DNA of 64,000 nucleotides from Agarivorans sp. TSD2052 (GTDB taxonomy: Bacteria; Pseudomonadota; Gammaproteobacteria; Enterobacterales; Celerinatantimonadaceae), in assembly GCF_023238625.1 (NCBI RefSeq), contig NZ_CP096670.1, positions 4,112,001 to 4,176,000 on the forward strand, read 5' to 3'. The notes beneath the pieces were generated by a model. The model had not been told where the DNA came from. It worked only from the letters and a program-made list of their open reading frames with translations, and made no database searches. Below, in pieces: positions 58,175-64,000 of this stretch (the stretch's first letter is position 1; each line of letters starts with the position of its first letter). The position numbers and the translations under genes are program-made.

Positions 58175-60259
58175 CTATTTTTCATCTAACCATAAGATGT
58201 TGGTCACACATCGAGGATAATACAAGCTACCAATTGGCTTACCGGAGCTGAATTGATCACAACACGCATGTTTACTGGCACCTTCGGTTTGCCAGCGTTG
58301 GTGAGCGGCATCAGCCTCTACGCTAAAGGCCTCAGGAATATTTAAAATTTCTCGAGCAACATACTGATTCAAAAATATTTTACTTGCCCAAGAATTATCA
58401 GCGGTAGAAGACAGCTTCCATGCGCCATCTGGATATAAGCAGTATTCATCATTTAACACATATTTTAGGTGTGATTTTAGAATTTTAATGTAGCTAGCGT
58501 AAGGCCCCGTTTCTGAAACGGCCTCTGTTAAGCCCATCTGATAAGGATAAACTAAGGCTTCAATCGCTGGGATAATGGCACTTTTTGAGTGTCCATCTAA
58601 TACCGCTGGTACATAGCCTAACTCTTGATCAAAACTCTCTGTTAACTTATCAGCACAGCGTTTTGCCGCTTGTAGAGCAATAGCAGCGTGCTCTGTTTCG
58701 CCTAATTGATTGAGCACCTCTGCAATCGCTAAGTAAGCCGCCCAACTTTTCCCTGCTAGGTAAATATTGCCCCGAGCTTGGCCAAGGCTATGGTCTAAAG
58801 AATCATAGGTGGTAATTTCTCCCCCTTGCTCGGTTCTCGCTGATTCGAAGCTCATGATTCCATCACGTAAAGCTGGCTCGGGATTATCTCGGTTTAACAG
58901 CGATTGTAAACCGTCGATCAGGGTACCACGCTGCTCAGTGGCAAAAGCGCGGTCTTCTGTTTTGCTGATGTATAAGCCACAACACAATACCCAGTTAGTT
59001 AGCTGCTCATAGGTCATATGACTAAAACAAAGTCTGTCTAAACCCGCCATTTCGTAAGAGCTTTCTCCCTTAGGGCTCCAATTATTAGACACTCCCATAT
59101 CATGGGTAAATGACAAGCCACCGCTGAAATTAAGCTCGGGATTAGCGGGGTCAAAAATCTCATCATAGAAACTATATTGAGTTAAAAACTGCTCAAGCGT
59201 GTTCTTCACTGTCCAAGGGTTTTTCTTCAATTCAAAGAACAGCATATCTACGGTTAGGTCGAGGGTATTCATCATCAAATACTCGCCCTCATTGACCACC
59301 CAAACAGATTGGGTGCCGTCAAATAGCCACTGGGTTGAACCATAATAACTGCGAGTAGCATGCGCGATTAAATACTGTTGATGGGCGTTTAATGAACTGG
59401 CTAATAGCTCTTTATCGGCGCGCTCTGCGATGGCGGCGTAACTATCGTAATGACGTAATGCATAAGCAAGTACATCGTTTAAGCCTGTAAAGTGCTGGGT
59501 GTAGTAATACTGCATTGCGCGGTTAAAGGTTACGTTACCGTCTAAATAAAAGCCTAAAGCTAAACGAACCGTGACTTTTTCACCGGCTTTCACATCAATC
59601 ATCACACCAGCGGTTGGGCCTAGCATGAAACACTCGTTGTTGCCCATTTTACTCAAAGCACTTTGTACCGAAAAATGACTAAATGCGCGGGTATGTTTGC
59701 TGTTGCTTGCCAGACCAATATTGTTGCGACACGTCACCCCAACCATACCATTTGCATCACCATCAAGCAGCTTGTTCCAGCGTAATTCTTCTCCCTGCAA
59801 AGCAAAAAAGCCGGTCCAGTCTTTATCGCTAGTATTATCAAGCGTGAGCTCTACATATACCGCAGGGCAGCTGGCCTGTTTAAGCAATTGATGCTGAGCC
59901 AAAGCAGGATCGGGAATATCAAAAAACGGGCTCAGCACTTTAAGGCTAATTCCTGGAGCAGAAAATGTATCGCTCGCCCAGCGGTAATCACGCTCTACCT
60001 CTGAAAAAGTGCGTTCGGTGAGTGTTGAGCTGTCATCTTTTTGAACATAACGCTCACTTTGATCATTAGCGCCTTTGTAAAATGGAAAACTATTTACCAC
60101 ACCGTCACCATCTTGGTAGCCGATGAAGATATTGCCTTCGTAAGGAGCTCCTAGCTCTAAACCCATTCCTCCGTGGTCGCCATGCTCACCAAAGGTAAAA
60201 GAGGCTAATGCGCCCATTGGCGAGTGATGAGCATGAAAAAACTGCTGATTATGTTGCAT
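58175..60259 (-). CDS. GH52 beta-xylosidase
   Basis: 694 residues from the ATG at 60259 (AGGAG seven bases upstream); a longer frame to 60292 would add 11 residues. No signal peptide, so it acts in the cytoplasm on imported xylo-oligosaccharides, releasing xylose with retention. It matches the GH52 layout end to end: FFNAHHSP-like start (here FFHAHHSPMGALASF), WVVNEGEYLMMNTLDLTVD at about 320-338, SFTHDMGV near 383, ITTYDSLDHSLGQARGN near 482, and the closing YYPRCVTNILWLDE. By motif alignment the nucleophile and acid/base of GH52 (E335 and D495 in the Geobacillus enzyme) correspond to about E326 and D486. GH52 is a small, almost purely beta-xylosidase family. Confidence 0.93.
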   Translation of the reverse strand: MQHNQQFFHAHHSPMGALASFTFGEHGDHGGMGLELGAPYEGNIFIGYQDGDGVVNSFPFYKGANDQSERYVQKDDSSTLTERTFSEVERDYRWASDTFSAPGISLKVLSPFFDIPDPALAQHQLLKQASCPAVYVELTLDNTSDKDWTGFFALQGEELRWNKLLDGDANGMVGVTCRNNIGLASNSKHTRAFSHFSVQSALSKMGNNECFMLGPTAGVMIDVKAGEKVTVRLALGFYLDGNVTFNRAMQYYYTQHFTGLNDVLAYALRHYDSYAAIAERADKELLASSLNAHQQYLIAHATRSYYGSTQWLFDGTQSVWVVNEGEYLMMNTLDLTVDMLFFELKKNPWTVKNTLEQFLTQYSFYDEIFDPANPELNFSGGLSFTHDMGVSNNWSPKGESSYEMAGLDRLCFSHMTYEQLTNWVLCCGLYISKTEDRAFATEQRGTLIDGLQSLLNRDNPEPALRDGIMSFESARTEQGGEITTYDSLDHSLGQARGNIYLAGKSWAAYLAIAEVLNQLGETEHAAIALQAAKRCADKLTESFDQELGYVPAVLDGHSKSAIIPAIEALVYPYQMGLTEAVSETGPYASYIKILKSHLKYVLNDEYCLYPDGAWKLSSTADNSWASKIFLNQYVAREILNIPEAFSVEADAAHQRWQTEGASKHACCDQFSSGKPIGSLYYPRCVTNILWLDEK

Positions 60260-60420
60260 AACAACTCCTGGGATTGAAGAAACAGCGCACACGCGCCGCC
60301 AAATTGGATTGATTTGCGCCTATCAAAAGAGTGTAAGCGCTTTCACATGAATTCAATCTACCCAAGGCGAGTGTTTGATTCAAAGGAATATAATGGAAGT
60401 TTTGAGTTAAGTCATAAAAT
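60260..60420. promoter_or_regulatory. Control region of the GH52 gene
   Basis: LacI-type palindrome TGTAAGCGCTTTCACA at 60332-60347, about 73 bases upstream of the start. The second motif TTTGAG-N4-GTCATAAAA is at 60401-60419, 69 bases further upstream. The arrangement matches the importer operon promoter. Between them the sequence is unrelated, so the two motifs stand out as separately conserved. Confidence 0.7.
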
Positions 60421-60483
60421 CAGAAGGTGTAAAGAAACAAAAAAAATGGCACCACAGAAACCTTAAGCATGATACGAAAAACA

Positions 60484-60517
60484 ATAAAAAAACTCCTCGC
60501 AGAAAGGAACGAGGAGT
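60484..60517 (-). terminator. Terminator of the small carbohydrate-binding protein operon
   Basis: ACTCCTCG (60492-60499) and CGAGGAGT (60510-60517) with a 10-base loop; the minus exit is a run of seven T residues. It is about 117 bases past the stop at 60635. Confidence 0.82.
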
Positions 60518-60634
60518 AACCGAGTAATGTAGCTGTTTTAAGCAAGCAAACTGCTATAGCTTGCTAAAACATACAGTGCTATTGGGATTAAGCGCACTGC
60601 CTACGTTGATAGGTTAAAGAAGGTTATGGAAAAA

Positions 60635-61144
60635 CTAGTTCATGGATTTCAGGCTAATGTTTTTAAAGGTATACGTTACACCTTGATCAGCGCCACCAGC
60701 GAAGAAAGCAAACGCGGCTTTGCTGTCACTTTTTGGCATTTTGAATTGGAAACTAAAGGTTTGAGACGCGCTGTTAACACTCACATCTTCAGCATAATAA
60801 GTGGCGTAATCACCAGAGTCTTTTTGTACGATAATGGTTAATGGACTTTTAGCACTGGCGCTTACTTCAGCGGTAATTTGGTAGTTCTGGCCTTTTTCAA
60901 GGTTCACTTTTGGGTGCTTTAATTGAATATGCCAAGGATTACTGGCTTTTTCTTCTACGGTTACCGTAGCGGTGTCGCCATTAAAGGAAAAATTACCTTT
61001 ACCGTCGCCCCAACCGTCAACGCCCGCATTGACCTCTTGCCATTTTTTGCCATTGTCTAATTTAATATCTACATTGGCAGCCTGTGACACCGATGCTACC
61101 GAGAATAAGCTAAATGCTAAGGCTAGAGATGTTAGCAGTTTCAT
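60635..61144 (-). CDS. Secreted stand-alone carbohydrate-binding-like protein
   Basis: 169 residues with an ordinary signal peptide (MKLLTSLALAFSLFSVASVSQA). The mature part (about 147 residues) is a single beta-sandwich like CBM4/9-type modules: GWGDGKGNFSF, KASNPWHIQLKHP, QNYQITAEVSA, and a closing GVTYTFKNISLKS. No catalytic domain is attached. It is paralogous to the lipoprotein encoded 39 bases upstream. A role in holding xylan fragments in the periplasm or outside the cell is inference from the locus. An AAGGAAA ribosome binding site is present. Confidence 0.75.
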   Translation of the reverse strand: MKLLTSLALAFSLFSVASVSQAANVDIKLDNGKKWQEVNAGVDGWGDGKGNFSFNGDTATVTVEEKASNPWHIQLKHPKVNLEKGQNYQITAEVSASAKSPLTIIVQKDSGDYATYYAEDVSVNSASQTFSFQFKMPKSDSKAAFAFFAGGADQGVTYTFKNISLKSMN

Positions 61145-61183
61145 AATATTTTCCTTTTAAATAACGCTTAAGGTTTGAGATAA

Positions 61184-61735
61184 CTAATAGGTCGAATTCA
61201 ACTTAATGTTACGTAAGCTATAGCTCACACCTTCTTCACCGTCACCAAACATGATTGAAAAAGTCCCCTTTCTCTCATCATTAGGCATAGTAAAGTCATA
61301 AGTGAATACTTGGTTTTCAGTGCTTACTGTTTCTGAACGATAAAAATAAGTCACGTAATCGCCATAATTTTGTTGCACCGCCACTACCATCAAGCTTTCT
61401 TGACTGGCCGAGGCTTCAACGGTTAATTCGTAGTGCATATCTTCAACTAAAGCCACAGGGCGTTTTAATTGAATATGCCAAGGATTACTGGCTTTCTTTC
61501 TGATTTTCACATTAGCTTGCTCGTTCGCTAAGCTAAATTTACCGACTCCGTCACCCCAACCTTGGGTGCCCGCGCTGACTTTGTCCCAGCCTTTTCCGTC
61601 ATTGAGAGTGTAGGTAACCATTAACGGAATGGCGAATTGATCTTTTTTGCTGCTATCTCCGGATGTTCCAGTACTGCCACAAGCCACTAAGAAACCTGAA
61701 GAAATGGCAACAAACAACACAAAAAAACGTTTCAT
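61184..61735 (-). CDS. Lipoprotein with carbohydrate-binding-like domain
   Basis: 183 residues; the ATG at 61735 is preferred to one at 61741 because AAGGA then has normal spacing. Lipobox LVAC puts the lipidated Cys at residue 19. The mature part, after a short Gly/Ser linker, repeats the fold of the next gene: GWGDGVGKFSL, the identical KASNPWHIQL, GDYVTYFY, and GVSYSLRNIKL. Probably anchored in the outer membrane. Ligand unknown; the locus suggests xylan or xylo-oligosaccharides. Confidence 0.75.
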   Translation of the reverse strand: MKRFFVLFVAISSGFLVACGSTGTSGDSSKKDQFAIPLMVTYTLNDGKGWDKVSAGTQGWGDGVGKFSLANEQANVKIRKKASNPWHIQLKRPVALVEDMHYELTVEASASQESLMVVAVQQNYGDYVTYFYRSETVSTENQVFTYDFTMPNDERKGTFSIMFGDGEEGVSYSLRNIKLNSTY

Positions 61736-61776
61736 TTTCATATCCTTATGCGCCTTTATTCCAAGTTAAAGACAAA

Positions 61777-61805
61777 TAGGCCGCTAAAAAACATTTAGCG
61801 GCCTA
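61777..61805 (-). promoter_or_regulatory. Intercistronic hairpin in the lipoprotein operon
   Basis: A perfect 12-base stem (TAGGCCGCTAAA with its complement) and a 5-base loop, 15 bases past the stop of the upstream lipoprotein gene. The minus exit is TTTGTC, a weak T-tract, so it may be a partial terminator or an mRNA stabiliser that sets the ratio of the three proteins. Confidence 0.6.
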
Positions 61806-61819
61806 CTGTTAGCTATTGA

Positions 61820-62518
61820 TTAGCCACAAGTCCACTCAACCGCGCCTTCAGGGCTCATAGTTGCGTCTTTCTCAAGCTTCACAGTTCCTAATTCATAGGT
61901 AACTGATTCGTTGCGAATGTCCAAACGGAATACTTCGTTCACCTTAGTGATATCAAAGTTGCCATTCTCATCGGCGCTGAGACAGCTAACTGGCACAGTG
62001 ATTGTTTTCCAGCCTTCGCCTTCTAAGTCAGCTAATTGATCTTGGCCAAAGTAGTAGGTATTTCGATCAAGGTAATCCGTCGCACCACCGCTAGTTTGCA
62101 TTACGATTTGGTGAGCATAGTTTCCTGACGCAGTAGCATTAGTTACGTTTAGATCAAATACATAAATACCAGCTTGATAGTCAGTCATATCCATTTGGGT
62201 ATCACTACCAACAATGAAATACGCTTCACCGTTGCCAAATGTTTCAACTTCCCAAACGTATTCTTCACCGTTAGCACTTGGAGAAACCTTAAGACCAGCT
62301 TGGTCATAAGTTCCATCTTTCGCTAACTCTGTCTTTTGATAATCAGGTGCGTAACCTACTTTAAGTGTAAAACTACCGGTCGCTCCATCATCAATAATAA
62401 CTAAAGCTTCATCTGCTGGCGGTGGCGGTATTACTGGCGTACCCTCGTCATTGGCACAACCGGCCATGGTTACTGCAGCGGCTAACATTGATACTTTAAA
62501 TATTGTGTTGTTAAACAT
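61820..62518 (-). CDS. Lipoprotein with galactose-binding-like beta-sandwich
   Basis: 232 residues. Lipobox MAGC places the lipidated Cys at residue 21, then a proline-rich spacer (TPVIPPPPADE) and a beta-sandwich of about 190 residues. The pattern (GYAPDYQKTELAKDGTYDQAG, then GWKTITVPVSCL) resembles the ExoP-type galactose-binding-like domain found at the end of some glucan hydrolases, but here without a hydrolase. First gene of a three-gene operon with the two paralogous binding-like proteins. AGGGAGAG ribosome binding site. The ExoP resemblance is by eye only. Confidence 0.7.
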   Translation of the reverse strand: MFNNTIFKVSMLAAAVTMAGCANDEGTPVIPPPPADEALVIIDDGATGSFTLKVGYAPDYQKTELAKDGTYDQAGLKVSPSANGEEYVWEVETFGNGEAYFIVGSDTQMDMTDYQAGIYVFDLNVTNATASGNYAHQIVMQTSGGATDYLDRNTYYFGQDQLADLEGEGWKTITVPVSCLSADENGNFDITKVNEVFRLDIRNESVTYELGTVKLEKDATMSPEGAVEWTCG

Positions 62519-62912
62519 TGTTCTCTCCCTATGAAATCCCTTTGAAGGCTCTTGACCCGAGTTGCCCTAGACGCCTTTTACACTTTTATCGTAAGGCGCA
62601 AGCAGGCGCATGGAAACGACAGAGATCACAATGTAAGCGCTATCACGAAATAAAATTCACTTTAAATGACTAAGCGATATTTAGCAAAAGCTTGGAGAGA
62701 TTTGTTAAAAAACAAAGATTTTAACCATAAGATACTGAAAAAGAAGGATAATTGATGTTAATAATATGTTCAACAAAAGACAAAAGTGAGATCTCGCCTG
62801 CAATAACCATGAATAGCTTGAGAATAAAAATTCACAATGAATTTACCATATATCACAACACAGATAAAAGTAAGTGGCTATATTTCATAAAATAAACAAA
62901 TTAAGGTGCAAA
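62519..62912. promoter_or_regulatory. Control region of the lipoprotein operon
   Basis: A long AT-rich gap. The LacI-type box TGTAAGCGCTATCACGA is at 62632-62648, about 115 bases upstream of the first lipoprotein start. At 62701, exactly 69 bases from the box, a degenerate form of the second motif is seen (TTTG, then CA at the matching position). The rest (about 62740-62910) is AT-rich and holds no gene that I can support. Confidence 0.6.
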
Positions 62913-62941
62913 AAAAAACAAAGCGGTAGCCTTGTTTTTAT
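62913..62941 (-). terminator. Terminator of ubiK
   Basis: AT-rich stem of AAAAACAA and TTGTTTTT with a GC core, followed by A/T runs; 22 bases past the ubiK stop. Weak by GC content but well placed. Confidence 0.55.
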
Positions 62942-62962
62942 ATTGGTGAAATGAGCCCTGAC

Positions 62963-63217
62963 TTAAGACGTTTGATTCAAACGCGACTCTAACTCTGCCA
63001 CTTTTAACTCTAATTCAGCTAATTTTTCACGGGTTCTTAATAACACTTGGGTTTGTACGTCAAAGTCTTCGCGATTTACCACGTCAAGTTGGCTCAGCTT
63101 AGCTTGAATCACTTGCTTTACTTTACGCTCAAATTCATCACCTACATTTTTTAGCCCAGGTGGAACCATGTCGCTCACTTGTTTCGCTATTTCTTCAATT
63201 TTAGCCGGGTTAATCAT
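62963..63217 (-). CDS. ubiK: UbiK (YqiC) ubiquinone biosynthesis accessory factor
   Basis: 84 residues: an amphipathic N-terminal part (MINPAKIEEIAKQVSDMVPP) and a C-terminal coiled coil (VLLRTREKLAELELKVAELESRL), the BMFP/YqiC family. UbiK helps assemble the soluble ubiquinone-making complex with UbiJ. Monocistronic here. Length and layout match the family. Confidence 0.92.
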   Translation of the reverse strand: MINPAKIEEIAKQVSDMVPPGLKNVGDEFERKVKQVIQAKLSQLDVVNREDFDVQTQVLLRTREKLAELELKVAELESRLNQTS

Positions 63218-63286
63218 TAAACTCTCCTTAATTTGACCTCATTGTATAGAAGCTTATTTGTCGGCTCAAGCGAAGCGAAAAGGTAT

Positions 63287-64000
63287 TTAATACTGATTAG
63301 CCAAAGTACCGTCCAAGGCAAAAATGTTATCTAACACACCATCTTCACGTAAACGAACCAACGCTTGCTTTAAGCGTTCTGCTTGCTCCTTTTGGCCGGA
63401 CGAACGCGACCAATACAAATGAACCTTTCGTGTGGCTAATTGATATATGGGTGTGATTTGTGCCGCCGCAACATGTAACTCTTTCAATGCGTAATTTATC
63501 GAGTAATTAGTGGCGATCATTGCGTCGATGCGACCTAGCAGCAACATTTGAATACCTTGCTCGGTATTAATAAAACTTACCCGCTCAACATAAGGGTTAT
63601 CATCTATATCAGGCCCATAAGCAGAGCCACGAATAACGCCTATACGTTTGCCGGCTAATTGCGATACATGGTGAACAGGCTGCTCTCCAGCATTAGCGAT
63701 GGCCACTATTTTGACCGTCACCACTAAACCTAAATCAACCGCTATCTCGTCTGAATGAGGGCTAGCAAACATTACCGCAAAATCGGCACTCCCCGATTCC
63801 ATTTCTTTAATTACTCTTGGGTAAGGTCGCATAGTATTGAGGTAGTCTATACCTGCCTCTTTCACTAAGGCTTGGGTGAAACTCGGCAGTAGACCTTGCC
63901 CAGCCAATTCTGCGTCTTGGTAACCCCAAGGCTTGACGATACTGGTGGAAAATTTTGCAGGTTCTAAATCACTGGCTAAAACAGCCCAGTGGAAAGTAAC
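63287..64000 (-). CDS. Periplasmic amino-acid-type binding protein (SBP family 3), 5' end beyond window
   Basis: The frame is open from 64000 to the stop at 63287 (about 237 residues seen); a TTG near 63907 is not needed as a start, because the reading frame continues upstream to the window edge with protein-like sequence ending a signal peptide (AVLASDLEPAKF). Type II periplasmic-binding pattern: GQGLLPSFTQALVKEAGI, SGSADFAVMFA, LAGKRIGVIRGSAYG. Many such stand-alone proteins in marine gammaproteobacteria are not transport partners but sensors or orphan binding proteins. Ligand unknown. Confidence 0.85.
   Translation of the reverse strand, partial: VTFHWAVLASDLEPAKFSTSIVKPWGYQDAELAGQGLLPSFTQALVKEAGIDYLNTMRPYPRVIKEMESGSADFAVMFASPHSDEIAVDLGLVVTVKIVAIANAGEQPVHHVSQLAGKRIGVIRGSAYGPDIDDNPYVERVSFINTEQGIQMLLLGRIDAMIATNYSINYALKELHVAAAQITPIYQLATRKVHLYWSRSSGQKEQAERLKQALVRLREDGVLDNIFALDGTLANQY

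Noticed and set aside
58175-60259. GH94 cellobiose phosphorylase as identity of the 694-residue enzyme
   Set aside because: Length and motifs (WVVNEGEY, TTYDSLD, closing YYPRCVTNILWL) fit GH52 end to end; GH94 enzymes are about 800 residues with other motifs.
63287-63907. Complete binding-protein gene starting at the TTG at 63907
   Set aside because: The frame is open through to base 64000 with protein-like sequence, so the gene is cut by the window edge.

Overview
This window looks like chromosomal DNA of a marine gammaproteobacterium of the Alteromonadales/Vibrio type. The support is a type II secretion gspC-D-E block next to hslR-hslO-pckA, the pyrBI pair, a class II DAHP synthase, yiaW/yiaV and ubiK homologues, and a xylan-utilisation locus. 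Agarivorans is a plausible genus, but that is inference; no rRNA or tRNA gene is present to settle it. No tRNA, CRISPR array, insertion sequence or prophage was recognised.

Layout. 1-4.4 kb: type II secretion genes gspC, gspD and gspE on the minus strand (gspE runs off the left edge). 4.7-7.8 kb: redox and heat-shock chaperones hslR and hslO, then PEP carboxykinase pckA, on the plus strand. 8-30.9 kb: a large minus-strand exopolysaccharide cluster of the Wzx/Wzy type. It holds wcaJ-like initiation, a short wza-like exporter, a wzc-like tyrosine kinase, a strongly AT-rich variable core (flippase, three glycosyltransferase-like genes, polymerase, acetyltransferase) and a colanic-acid-like part (pyruvyl transferase, wcaF-like acetyltransferase, nitroreductase, GT2, wcaI-like GT, gmd, fcl, gmm). 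It ends with a VanZ protein, a PHP-type phosphatase and a second polymerase/ligase-type membrane protein. A PEP-CTERM protein lies just upstream and a tiny proline/glycine-rich secreted peptide just downstream. The cluster probably makes a GDP-fucose-dependent, pyruvylated and acetylated extracellular polysaccharide.

31-52 kb: ordinary chromosomal genes in small transcription units, often separated by clear terminators. These are a polyamine-binding protein, a DksA-like factor, pyrBI, a DUF2860 barrel, a sialidase-like propeller, yiaWV, yceH, a hemerythrin-GGDEF cyclase, a fetB-like permease, an FMN reductase with a divergent LysR regulator, transporters, an outer-membrane protein and DAHP synthase.

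52-62.6 kb: a compact xylo-oligosaccharide locus. It encodes an ABC importer (ATPase, binding protein, two permeases), an AraC-type regulator with a XylR-like sensor domain, a GH52 beta-xylosidase and three small exported proteins. Two of the three are paralogous carbohydrate-binding-like proteins, one soluble and one a lipoprotein; the third is an unrelated lipoprotein. Three promoters share a palindromic LacI-type box. A second motif lies 68-69 bases upstream of the box in two of them, with a degenerate version in the third. This is the most interesting system in the window. 63-64 kb: ubiK and a partial periplasmic binding protein.
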